A DNA stretch of 64,000 bases from Mesodorylaimus sp. YZB2_4 (lineage: Eukaryota; Nematoda; Enoplea; Dorylaimida; Dorylaimidae). Made by a program: the position numbers and the translations under genes. The stretch covers positions 310,001 through 374,000 of the forward strand of contig JASANH010000812.1 of NCBI GenBank assembly GCA_030248295.1, in the 5' to 3' direction. Under the pieces are notes generated by a model. That model was not told the origin of the DNA, did no database searches, and saw nothing but the letters and a program-made list of their open reading frames with translations. Shown here piece by piece: positions 1 through 10,329 of this stretch (its first letter is position 1; each line of letters starts with the position of its first letter).

Positions 1-126
1 AAGCCGCCATTTCATTGGATAAGTTTGGTGTGCACGTCACTGTATACAGTATACATTAAGAAGCAGCAAATGCATCAGCAGCTGTTCTAGGTTTTTAGCA
101 AAGTGAATGCACAAGCTGGGTCGCAG

Positions 127-290
127 CCTGGCGAGTTTAGGTGTCCCCCTCTTACGCTAGCCGCTCACTTAGAAGATATGTTCGACTCCCGCCAGGGTTA
201 AGAATGATTGTCAACAGATACTTATGTCCCTCAGCTCTCGAGTGCGTTGTTAATGCTCCGATGTATGACTGAAAAAATTTGCTTCAGTGA
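127..290 (+). repeat. tRNA-like SINE fragment (family A)
   Basis: A tRNA-like head with a B-box-like GTTCGACTCCC near 180-190 is followed by a tail (AAGAATGATTGTCAA) that recurs after the tRNA-like heads at 2373 and 51645. This looks like a decayed tRNA-derived SINE rather than a working tRNA, because no clean acceptor stem can be folded. Confidence 0.45.
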
Positions 291-436
291 CAAAAAAATT
301 TCCTGATACACTTAAAAATCCCGCTTTTTTAAAATCTCTATGTGCAACTTAATCCTCAATATCCTCTAGCCATGATCCTCATGAAAAGCATATTACTCCT
401 AATTCGCGCTAATTGCAGACATGCCCACAAAGGTGC

Positions 437-519
437 GGTCATTCCGCCATCTACCGCCAAAAGTTCACGCGCAGGCGAACTAGGCGAATTTGAACTTTTG
501 GCGGAGAGTGGCGGAATGC
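437..519. repeat. 27 bp inverted repeat (hairpin)
   Basis: Arms at about 439-465 and 492-518 are near-perfect reverse complements (CATTCCGCC...CCGCCAAAAGTTC), separated by about 26 bp. The arms carry CCGCC motifs like the ends of other fold-back elements in this window. No gene is seen around it. Confidence 0.6.
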
Positions 520-1131
520 CCGCCGCTCACATCACGACTAGATGTGCTGGCAAGAGGCATGTAGCCGCTACGGCGCCTGGCGTTGTGGCGTCGCTGATAG
601 GGCGCCTTTGAAACAAACGATCTTCTTCGAAGGCTTTGCTGAGAGTCTTTTTTGTTTTTGTGTGACAAAATCAAAACACATTTGCAAGCAGCTCTAACAG
701 ACTCAAATCTCCAATACACTGATCATAGGCCAACAGGGCTTAGGATCAGAACCCAGCCTACATGCATTCGATCTGGTGAAATAGGCACCGAAGATTTGGA
801 TGGCATTCGTGTACTGTGATTATTGGTGCGCAGTGGAGAATCTTCCACATTAAGACGAAGTGCACTGCATGATCGATATGGGAATATTTGAAGAAGAGTA
901 CGATATTCAGATTCAGCGTTTGCGTTTTCAGTGAACTTGTGGACTTTCAGCACCTTTGTAAAAAAAGTCGGAGTTCCTGGTTGCAAAGGGGGAATAAAAA
1001 TTTCGGCCGAGAGCGGCGCAAAGTTTTAGCCACCCACTAAAACGTAGGGGCTGAATCTGAACATTGTTTTCTTATTTGATATTCCAACATCGATTCTAGA
1101 GCGTACTTCGTGTTTAAGCAGTTTGTTATTG

Positions 1132-1508
1132 CTAGACTGATAATCTTAATCCCATGCTGGAACATGCATGCTGCTCCGAATATCCAGCCACAGCATGAAC
1201 ACCAACCAATGGGACCCCTTGAATTTTCACTCCAGGCTTCTTTGGGCGAAATATTATTTCCAACCTACGCTCCCAAATGTGGCAGCTGATGGCTTTTAGT
1301 GCATCGAGCGTGGCAAGTTTTCCAGGCTCTTTATCAGTCAGAAACTCTGATGCACTGTGATGAGTCTCAAAGCTTTCAGCGGCCACATTTGGGAGCACAC
1401 TGTGAAATAACAGCCAGCCCAGACGAGCCTCGAGTAATAATTCGAGACGGCCCCCTTGTTAGTATTTATCCTGCGGCTGGAGCAGCATGGGTGTTCTGGC
1501 AGCCATGA
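1132..1508. pseudogene. inverted pair of thioesterase-like coding fragments
   Basis: The minus strand 1398..1132 and the plus strand 1299..1508 read out two related peptides in opposite orientation. Both carry the pattern E-I-x..P-x-V-x-I-x-G-x-P-L-V-x(4)-A-x-A-G. The flanking DNA (CTCCCAAATGTGGC and its complement) is also inverted. The P-L-x-x-[IV]-[HY]-x-x-A-G pattern resembles the start of the thioesterase domain of fatty-acid or polyketide synthases, which is inference from memory of that family. Neither fragment has a full domain or a convincing start, so both are treated as relics. Confidence 0.3.
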
Positions 1509-1559
1509 CCCGGCATAGGCACGACGAGGTCAGAATATCCTCACAAAATTTTTGTCATG

Positions 1560-2370
1560 GCAGCTAGAGTGATTTTTAGATTTCAAATCGACAAAAGATA
1601 TTTTACAGTACGCTATGGCTAGTGAGCCACGTATCAAAATGCCTGTTTCGCATCAAAACACGAGGCCATACGCGGAATTCCACATCTGATAAGCAACAGT
1701 CACAAACCACAGACACTTATTTACAGAACACTACGTCATGACCCAAATTTTACAGAGTATCTGATGATGAATACTGGCCAACCCTCATCAAAAATGTTAG
1801 CGGGTGATAATCTGACTTCCATCGTTGGCATTCTCTAAACGAGCATGACGAAGGGTCTCGAATCGATAAAACTCAAAAGTGACGAGAAGAATAATAGGAA
1901 AGTACAAGATGAAAGCAGCGGTTAGCAATATCATGTTTTCACTATGAAATATACTCCGCCCGCTTCAAGCGAGCACTCGAGTAGATGATGGAGTGGAGAA
2001 GAAAGAGAAGGAAAACGATTTGGGCCTGGCGTCGGTGGAAAGTTTGCTCAAGAGTGAAGTTATCGCACGTGGCCAGAGTGGACGGAGTGATGTCAATAAA
2101 CTATGACAATGTGCGATATGGAAGAAAGCGAGCTGGGCAAACTGGAAATTGAAAAGTACACTCTCATTGCGCTCCAGCTTCTGCTCGTCTGTTGAAGATG
2201 AAGCTTTTAGAAAAGACTCGTTGCCATAACTAGCATATAGCTCAGCAGGCGTTTGCTCTAGCTTCTTTAAAATGCTTTGAATGTTAGGTCCTGTTCCGCG
2301 CACCAAGTTTAGTGCGTCGTAAGTTATAACTTCTGTCAGGAGTTGCATGGCGCAGTAAGCACACAGTTAG
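1560..2370. other. no recognised gene
   Basis: The longest open frame here (minus 2348..1965) shows no recognisable domain, splice signals or low-complexity bias. I see only unique-looking intergenic DNA. Confidence 0.4.
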
Positions 2371-2372
2371 TC

Positions 2373-2475
2373 AGTGGTGCCGGGTCGTGGCCTAGCGTAT
2401 GCCTCTCACGCTGGGTGCGCACTAAGAGGGGAGATTTCGACTCCCGCCCGGGTCAAAAATGATTGGACGCCAGAG
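2373..2475 (+). repeat. tRNA-like SINE head (family A)
   Basis: GGGTCGTGGCCTAGCG is an A-box-like start, and TTTCGACTCCCGCC is B-box-like. They are followed by AAAAATGATTGGA, which matches the tail of the copies at 127 and 51645. The minus-strand copy at 42455-42540 has the same head. Confidence 0.55.
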
Positions 2476-3500
2476 GCAGCGACTGTTTGCGACTGCAACG
2501 AAACTGCGTGCGCGGTCGCTGGACAAGTCGCGCAGGCATATGTGACCGTGATATTTGACTCTAACCTCGGCTACCTGGAAAGCTCTGTTTGTCTTTCTTC
2601 TGCCTGGACTCCTACGCCTAAAAGTACATTTGAAGACGTAGAAACGCTTTTTTCATCAGTTGTATTGCATACTTCAATGATGCACACCTTCTCTGGACGC
2701 TAAACAAGTGATTTGTAAGCCTTGTTCACTAGCTCAGTTTATCTTTGCCCAGGGTGAGTATGAAGCGTGCTCTGTGCTCGTGATCACCAAGCATTTGCAC
2801 ATGTGAATTGGATACAGAGAGTGAATAACTGTAATTGGGTAAAGAAGGCTTTATTTCTTGTGGATATCGCAGTATCCAACTGCCTTCTTTCTTTCATGTC
2901 TTATTTTCTCTCCCATCCTAGGCTTTTAGTTTCTAGGGCACAGGCTTTTCTCGAATTTCGCGGGCTCTAGCAGACATTTGGCGGTGCAAAATGGATGGCG
3001 ACTGACCTGTCCAAGTCGGCGTGCGCGCGCCCAGTATGACGTCGTGCGAGGCCCGTGACGAAAGAAATTGAAATGAAATAATGTGGAAAGCCGTTCGAAG
3101 GATGAAATTGAATTGAAGTTAACTCATTCGCTGAAATTTTACCCTGGTTGTCCGTGGAATAAATGAATCTAATGAATCTTACGAGAAATTATTCGGTGTT
3201 TCATTTTATTTTATTTCATTTCATTTGGTCACGGGCCTCGCATGACGTCATACTAGGCGCGCACACGCCTACTTGGACAGGTCAATCGGTATCCATTTCG
3301 CACCGCCAAATGTTTGCTAGAGCCCGCGAAGCCGAAATTCGAGAACAGCCGTGCCCCATTAGCAGGACATTTCCTCGATTGCAGCCATCAAACAAAAAGT
3401 TGTTTCTGTCCGGCGTGTTTGCGTCTAACTCCCACACACGACCACTGCTCTGAGGCCGCGCACGCTCTCGTTGCAGTCACAAACAGACTCTGCCGCTGGC
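2475..3500. repeat. large fold-back element, about 1 kb
   Basis: The segment at about 2936-3090 (TCGAATTTCGCGGGCTCTAG ... ACCTGTCCAAG ... GAGGCCCGTGACG) is inverted at about 3195-3345. The segment at 2475-2545 (ACTGTTTGCGACTGCAACGA) is inverted at about 3430-3500. The left arm carries roughly 300 bp more between the two matching blocks than the right arm. It is probably a non-autonomous DNA transposon or an old inverted duplication. Confidence 0.55.
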
Positions 3501-3504
3501 TTTG

Positions 3505-4990
3505 ACGCGTGTCTGCCTAGCAGGGTGTGTACAGATTCAAAATATGCGAAGCGAGCGATGTCCGCCACCCGCTGCTCATCTTTTAGTATCTTCCTGCCAC
3601 ATGGAAGTGACCGCCACGGACTGCTCATTCTGATTTCTGGTATAAGCGAAACTAGGTCAGCAACTGCATCTGCTTTGATAGCCGACCGCCCAATACAAGT
3701 AGATGCGCCTACACAAATTCACTCAACTATCCCAGCCGCAACTGCCCACATTCCTTAACAATCCTAGTCTACTAAACATAGAAGAGTTCATATAGGCCTT
3801 CTTACTGCTCTTTAACTCGCAAGAGCGACTGCGTAAAAAGTAAAAGCATTTTTTGCGTAAAGCAAATTGCGCAAGCAGAAGTGGCGTGTTTTTAAGAAGC
3901 AAATATGCAAAATATTACGATTATAAGCCTGAAAGTGGTTGATTACATTCCATAGGGTACCGCATGTGCAATGAATATCGGCTTGCTCATTAGATCGATG
4001 TTGTGCTAGATCATCTAAAAACTGCTTTTTAATAACTGTGCTGTTATGAAGATAATCCTGTTGGTCAACCTGCGTGAAATGAATTTTCTATTTGTCAAAC
4101 CACCACAACCAAAACAACATTTCATTCGACTCCATGGGCAAATGCCGTAGCTTCAGCTGATCGTTTCGACCCGTGCCTGGGTTCCATTAGTTCCCAAGGC
4201 ACTAGTCGAAATCGCGCTAGAAGACAAGACAAAAAACTATTCCAAAGTGGTGGATTTTCGCTGGTTTGACAGGCATTAAAGATAATAAAATTAACATTTT
4301 GGCTGAAATTCAAATCCTTTGGCATCAAGCATTTAAGATTCCAAGCACTATTTGATGGCATTGAAAAGTCTTGACTAAGTGGAACCCAGGAAAGAAAACC
4401 AGTTTTCAGAGTACAACTGTCTATGTTATCGTAGTTTCGTTTTTTCGAGCAAGGAATTTCGCGCTTTTGGCGGTTATTTTGAAATTAAAATGAACTGTCG
4501 ACTATTATTTTGGTCGACATACCAAAGTTGTTTTTGTGGAGTGCAAAGCATCGCTCTGTTGGAATTTGCGTGCCATCGCCCACGGGAAGCAAAGCCTGAA
4601 CATGTGGCAAGCTAATGAATATGTTTGTTTTTTGTTCTTTGAAAACTGAGGACGAGAGTCCGTCATCGGAACTTCTGTCAATAAATTTTTATCTGCATCG
4701 GATTTCCTTTTCGTGTGTTGAGGAGACAGTTGCTGGTCCGCCTGGCCTCGGCCTAGTTTTCAACGAGCCGAGGGAATATTGACGAATGAGTGAAAGAAGC
4801 CGAGGGGACGGGCCAGTCTCATTGCATAGAGTGCACCCGGTTGCCGTGGCTACGCCCCCTCCTTTGTGCGAGCCTTCAGCTACATTCGCCCGCTCCGTCA
4901 AAACACACTAGCTGACTGGCCGACTGCGGGTATTAAACGGCTGCAAACGTTTCTGCGTCTTATTTTCTATAATTTCCATCGACTGTGCAA
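3505..4990. other. intergenic region upstream of the four-pass membrane gene
   Basis: No convincing coding region is seen. The last 70 bases contain GGGTATTAAACGGCTGC, a possible weak core promoter, ahead of the start codon at 4993. This promoter call is inference only. Confidence 0.3.
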
Positions 4991-4992
4991 AA

Positions 4993-7007
4993 ATGACTAC
5001 AACCTATCAAAAATTTTATAATTCAGCAGCATACGCTGGCGAGACAGAACCACCGCCCTATCCATTTCCAACAGCCCCCTTGTCGCAACAAGCCCCAGCT
5101 ATTCTAAATGGACAAGTCACTGGGCCGTTTTTGCAACAACCTAAGAAAGAATTGAAATCTTTGTCCTCTTTGCGTCGATTAGTTCGTATCGAATTGGTTT
5201 TGGCCATCGCCATGATTTTTTTCGAGTCCATTATGGACGGCGTGGTGACCAACTCGCTGGTGTGGCATCCAGGCGTCAGTGCATGCACGTTGGGGACGGG
5301 CGTTTGGGTCGGCGTATTGGGCGTGATCAGTGCGGGTCTAGGATTGGGTGCATTTCATAGATCCTATGGCAACAAATGTTTGATGGTGGCCTATTTCGTC
5401 ATGTCCATCATCAGCGCAGTGGCCGATGGAATTATGATCGTATTCGCTGGCATATGCTTGGGCATGTTGCCGTGGTTGTTGCGCGGGTCGTACGATTATC
5501 GAGGCGGGTTCAAAGATCCGACCCCGGAACAATTGACCCTGGCACGAGGATTGTTGACCACTGAATCGTTCCTGCTCTTGGCTGCTTTGATCCATTGTAA
5601 GTACATCGATAGTTGTCTTGGGGATGCAAAAGCGGAAATCCATTTGCGGGTCCCTTTTGGAACTAGCTTTTGCCTATAGCTCTGATGGAGGCATGCAACC
5701 AGCAAAACACTGACAGCTTAATTCAAACTTTGCCGAGAAACCTCCCGTTCTGAACCAACTTTCGCGCAGTTTCAAATTGATTGTCTCTAACTAAATGACA
5801 AAAAGTCAACTGAAACTGGTTCCAGCAAAATGGACCAGGCAGCAGGAAAGATGCTTACTGCGAAATCTAGTTCCAGGCACCCTACAGCATGTTTCTGCCT
5901 TCCAGAGCCATTAATCCTTATCTTTTTGCATCTTTCTTCCATGGAACTACAAGGTTTCATAGGATGTGTAAAATCTGGTTTCAGATATAAATGCTTCTAC
6001 TGGATGCGTAAAAGTTAGTTTTAGATATAGTGGGCTCCACAGGGAGCGTAAAAGCTAGGTCCATATATACAGTAGTGGGTTCCACAGGGTGCATGAGAGT
6101 TGGTTGCAGATATATTGGCTTCCACAGGGTGCGTAAAAGTTAGTTTCAGATATAGTGGGTTCCACAGGGTGCGTAAAAGTTGGTTTCAGATATAAATGCT
6201 TCCATAGTGTGTGTTGAAGTTGGCTTTAGATGGGGACTTTTAACAAATCGATGAAAAATCACCAAAGATTGTTTACGCATGATTCTTTAATGACAGCCTA
6301 AATACATGTCTAACATTTTATGAATTTTCTGACAAGCACCAAAACTATGCGATCATTAACTCTAAAAAATCAAACCTGTTTCGCGAATCAGGCTTGCGAA
6401 ATTTGCTGATTCTGTTCTGGAGTAAGCTTTCATTTTTTCAATTTCCTATAAACCGCATTCCGGACTCTAAACTGTTACAACAAACAAGCTTACGCCACCA
6501 CTCCAAAATATGCAGGTCTAAAGTTCACTCTAAGCTGGATAGAATTTCCAAAAGTTTGCAAACAAGTGAAAAAACTTGCCAACAGGAACAATTTTTTTTA
6601 GTCATCAGCAGCATCGTATCGACTGCGTATATTTGCCGCAACTGGTGCCAAGATAGTCAGCCAGCTGTGGCCGTAGTCTACTTTCCGGGTACCAACCAAC
6701 AACCATCTACGTCTGCTGCAAATAGCGCCGTAGTGGAAACGAGCGACCCATGCCGCATCGCCGTGCCATCCGGAGCACATGTACAACAATATGTAAAAAA
6801 CTAACAAATTTATTCTACTAACGTTTCCCTGAACCCGTTTCGCAGGCTACTTTTATCGATTCTCATGTTTTTTAGGTCATTTTCGTACCAATGGGTTCCT
6901 CGAGCATTGGCCAGGCCATGTACCCGCCCGGAGTCGTAACCACGCAGCAACCACCACAACCCGATTATCACAACGTGCAAGGCACGGGTGATCCAAAGAT
7001 TGCATAG
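4993..7007 (+). CDS. four-pass (tetraspan-type) membrane protein, 3 exons
   Basis: The exons are 4993-5596, 6602-6792 and 6876-7007. The donors are GTAAGTAC and GTAAAAAA, and the acceptors end in TTTTTTAG. The joined frame is 927 nt (308 aa). Residues 1-55 are rich in Pro, Ser and Tyr and are followed by a basic juxtamembrane stretch (KKELK...RRLVR). Four hydrophobic segments follow at roughly 65-85, 95-120, 130-165 and 185-210, the last one crossing the first splice junction. The tail is hydrophilic and rich in Gln, Pro and Ser. The topology suits a four-span plasma-membrane protein with both ends in the cytosol, as in MARVEL or MS4A-like families. I cannot name the family from motifs. Intron 1 (1005 bp) carries a minisatellite. 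Two AATAAA signals lie at 7224 and 7243. Confidence 0.7.
5950..6240. repeat. minisatellite, about 42 bp unit, about 6-7 copies
   Basis: The unit is approximately GGTTCCACAGGGTGCGTAAAA followed by GTTAGTTTCAGATATAGTG, repeated with drift inside intron 1 of the four-pass membrane gene. Single related units appear at about 57020 and 57150 in the DLG upstream region. Confidence 0.75.
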
Positions 7008-7223
7008 TTTCGTGTGTGGCTGTGGCCATCTCATTATTGAGGCAACATTTACGATTAGAAGGTTTTTTGGAAGCAACGAAAATCATCCCATTTATGGATT
7101 TTGGCTTTTACAGTACATAAAAACGATGGCATGTGTATCGAGAAGTTTTTCTTGCTATTATCTATGAATACTGTAGATTCGAATGTCATTTATATAAAAT
7201 ATTTTTCTCGAAAAGTCTTGGCG

Positions 7224-7248
7224 AATAAATGGTCGAGATACAAATAAA
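7224..7248 (+). promoter_or_regulatory. polyadenylation signals
   Basis: AATAAA occurs at 7224-7229 and again at 7243-7248, about 220 bp after the stop codon of the four-pass membrane gene. Confidence 0.5.
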
Positions 7249-7669
7249 TAGAAACGAACAACATAGCGGGGGGGGGGGGCGCAGACAAAATTTCCATTCC
7301 GCGTCCTCAGAACGAGTCAGTAATTATGGTGGGGCCTTCAATAGCGCTCGTCCGCCTTTTTTGCATTGGTGATGGGAGTGCATATGCAGAGATCATGCAC
7401 CATTTTTAAAAGGAAATTTGTACTAAACTATCGCTGATAACGCCGCAGCAAGTTAAGTGCCCATGCGATTTTAATAAAAGTTAGCGAAGGTTTTTATGTT
7501 TTTAAGCGAAGAAAAGATTCTGAATGTTAAAAAAATGAAGGCTTGATCTTTCAAAAAAAATTGTCAACTTACTTTAATCCTGACTTGTTTCTCCGACACT
7601 TCTTTCGAGGTAAGAAGTCAGGATTTTTAATAAATTGAAAACAGTAACGAGAAAAGCAGAAGCTTTCTC

Positions 7670-9334
7670 ATGGCTCCATCAAGCTGTCTGACCTTCATAC
7701 TATTGTGGACTTTTATTCAAAAGAATACAGCCTTCTGCATTTACAACGAAGCTAGTTTCGAGGCCAAGGTTTCTATCAAAGGAATCTACGAGCAGACAGT
7801 TCCCGCCTTGAGCACCTCCTGCTGTAATTGGAGGGACTGTGGAGGAAGCCGAGATCGGGAACTCACTATTTGGATCGATGTGGCTGGTGCTCTGAATATC
7901 GTCCCATTGCAAGCTGGTGAATGCGTGCATATTACGGAAAATAAAAAGGACTGGAAATGGCCCACTCGGCAAGTATATAGTGTTTACTACAAAATACAGC
8001 CTGGACAAGAAGGTGCGTGCACGTGGGATATTTTGGGGGAAGAACCGAATCCTAATTTTGGAAAAAGATGCGTTAAATATCTGGCCACAGCTGATCCTCA
8101 ATATGACACAAGGGATCGAGAAGCCTCAAAAGTGAAGAAAGAGGTTGCCGATAAGACTCTGGCCACAATGAAGCGACAAATGGGTGATTACAGAGGAGCA
8201 ATCGTCGCTGGGGATTTAGTGCAGTGGGCAGATTATTCATGGCATAATTTCAAAGCATATCTGTCGGCCATTGGTGGCTCTGCGCGCTATTTCTTTGATG
8301 GCCTAGGTAACCATGATGTGGACAGTAAAGAAGGATACTGGGATAGCATCTCTGACATAATCAATGGTGTGCGTGACCGTCGGCGGGTCGCACCTTGCCA
8401 TATGCGTACAATCAGGTTCAAGCAACCAGACTACTCGTGGAACTGGGAAGATGTTTATTTCATACAGTTGAATGAGTATCCTGGCACGCCCGATAGCGGG
8501 CCACACTGGCTTCAATCCGATCTTTTTGTAAATGTTAGAATGTCCGGATATCCCGTCGTTTTGATCCATCATTATGGTTTTGATGGCTTTCCGCTGAATA
8601 GACAATGGTGGACGGACACTGATCGTAGAAACTATTGGGATGTTATAAAGAATTACAATGTTATCGCAATAATAACTGGCCACCTGCATAATCCGCAGCT
8701 CAATTTCGATTACTACTGGCAGGGCGATGACTACTTGAATGGAGCGAAGATTCCATTTTTCATTGCTGGCTCCGCGAATGACGATGGCGGTGGAAGGGGC
8801 TACTATCTGTCCATGACCATAGACGAGGAGAAACTTTACGTTAGTCAGCATAATGGAGACGATAGATCAATTATTCATAGTGCAACTTTTGATTTAAAAA
8901 CGAAGGAGAGAATTAGTGATGTTGATTTGGCCGCCTTCACCAACGACACACCACCAGCTGCGTACTTTATGACCGTGTATCCAAACCCAGCTGTTCATGA
9001 GCTGCACGTTAACTTGATGAGTCCTCTAGAAAACGAGCAGATCGCCTCGCTGAATGTGCACGATATGGACGGGCGTGTGTATAATGTTACTGAATTGAAC
9101 ACTCTCCATAACGTTTCCCACAAAGGAATTTCCATTTCCGATCTACCGCCAGATCACTTCCATGAAATTGAAGTGAGAACAACGAAAGGCCGTTCCGAGA
9201 AACGACAATTTTGGCGAGTCAAGGAAGAGCCGAAACCCATTTTTTATGTTGGCGCCATGAAGCATCCTGGCAGCAACGACATTGACTATAATAATGGCAC
9301 TGAAAGAGCGACGCGGTATGATATGGCTTTTTAG
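7670..9334 (+). CDS. secreted calcineurin-like phosphoesterase with bacterial T9SS-type C-terminal domain
   Basis: This is a single uninterrupted frame of 554 aa. Residues 1-22 form a signal peptide ending near AFC. A Cys-rich N-terminal region (23-110) is followed by a metallophosphoesterase core. Its motifs are DPQ (142-144), GD (181-182), GNHD (213-216), HH within IHHYG (300-301) and GHLH (337-340), which together are the usual two-metal site. Residues about 432-518 start with VYPNPA and continue with a beta-rich pattern (V-x-D-x-x-GR ... ISDLP ... V-x-T-x-x-G ... F-x-V). This matches the type A sorting domain of the Bacteroidetes type IX secretion system, as I know that family. A further 36 residues follow. 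A eukaryotic host cannot use this tail for sorting, so it probably shows origin. The gene has no introns, unlike its neighbours, and AATAAA follows at 9398. Substrate is unknown. Confidence 0.85.
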   Translation: MAPSSCLTFILLWTFIQKNTAFCIYNEASFEAKVSIKGIYEQTVPALSTSCCNWRDCGGSRDRELTIWIDVAGALNIVPLQAGECVHITENKKDWKWPTRQVYSVYYKIQPGQEGACTWDILGEEPNPNFGKRCVKYLATADPQYDTRDREASKVKKEVADKTLATMKRQMGDYRGAIVAGDLVQWADYSWHNFKAYLSAIGGSARYFFDGLGNHDVDSKEGYWDSISDIINGVRDRRRVAPCHMRTIRFKQPDYSWNWEDVYFIQLNEYPGTPDSGPHWLQSDLFVNVRMSGYPVVLIHHYGFDGFPLNRQWWTDTDRRNYWDVIKNYNVIAIITGHLHNPQLNFDYYWQGDDYLNGAKIPFFIAGSANDDGGGRGYYLSMTIDEEKLYVSQHNGDDRSIIHSATFDLKTKERISDVDLAAFTNDTPPAAYFMTVYPNPAVHELHVNLMSPLENEQIASLNVHDMDGRVYNVTELNTLHNVSHKGISISDLPPDHFHEIEVRTTKGRSEKRQFWRVKEEPKPIFYVGAMKHPGSNDIDYNNGTERATRYDMAF

Positions 9335-9397
9335 GACACTGGTCCAACGCGATAGCGCCCATACACTTGCGACTGCAGTGTATATTTGCTAACTTGA

Positions 9398-9403
9398 AAT
9401 AAA
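9398..9403 (+). promoter_or_regulatory. polyadenylation signal
   Basis: AATAAA lies 64 bp after the phosphoesterase stop codon, which supports eukaryotic expression of that gene. Confidence 0.5.
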
Positions 9404-10329
9404 TTATGTTGCATGATGACATTTTATACTCTTTACTAAAGCTGCAGCAGCACCGATATGTCATCAGCCACACTCAGGTTCACGCGCCCCCTTCGAATAT
9501 GATACGTCACGGACTACTCGGAGGGGGACGGGAGTGGTAGGCTGACACATGGACCCACCTGGCTTATTGTCAGTGATTTGGGTCGTCCCTCAGAATATCC
9601 ATTTGTAGGGGGTTCTTCTGAGGAATCACTCTTCCAGGCACTCTTTTACGAGTCCCCACCACCACAAAGTGAGCCCACGCGATGCGCACAGGCAGTTATT
9701 TTGTTGGCTGTGCCATTGAAAGAAAGCTTCAGATTGCCGCGCTGTGCTGTTGCGTTATACAGTTTTGCGAACTTGTGAAAACTGGCGTGAAAATACTTAA
9801 AATGATATCTTGAATTTTACTGCGTTTGGACCTTGGCTAACATGATGAAACCATGTGCAAATGAAGAAGTGGGCTCACGATCAGAGAGAAGGGATGTTTA
9901 GACCAGCCAGTGAACGCCCTCCCAATAGTGATGGATCGATTTGGGTCTCAGAGGGCCCCAGTGCCGAAACCCCAATATGTTTGGGCCACACCCTGACATA
10001 TTGGAGTTTACCTCGCCTCCTTCATGATCAGGCACATCGCATATTTCCTCCAAACATTAGTTCGGTTTCTTTCACGCGAATATACGGGTGATTCTAGTTT
10101 GTAGGTTCAAAACAATGGCGGCGCAATTCACTCGACGAAATTTGCGAGAATGTATGCAACGAGCGCGCAAATGCACGGCTAGCGGAAACCAATAACAGTA
10201 GCGCCAGGGGGGTGGGGGCGAAGTGGAGTAAAGGCCCCGCTTTCATCCATAGGACAATCGCAAACAAACTAAAATACACTTCCAACAACTTCCAACGGAG
10301 AAAAATCAGATGAATGAGTTGAGGTTTAA

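Noticed and set aside
342..719. Small host proteins in overlapping frames
   Set aside because: They lie over the CCGCC hairpin, have no splice or domain support, and codon choice follows the repeat.
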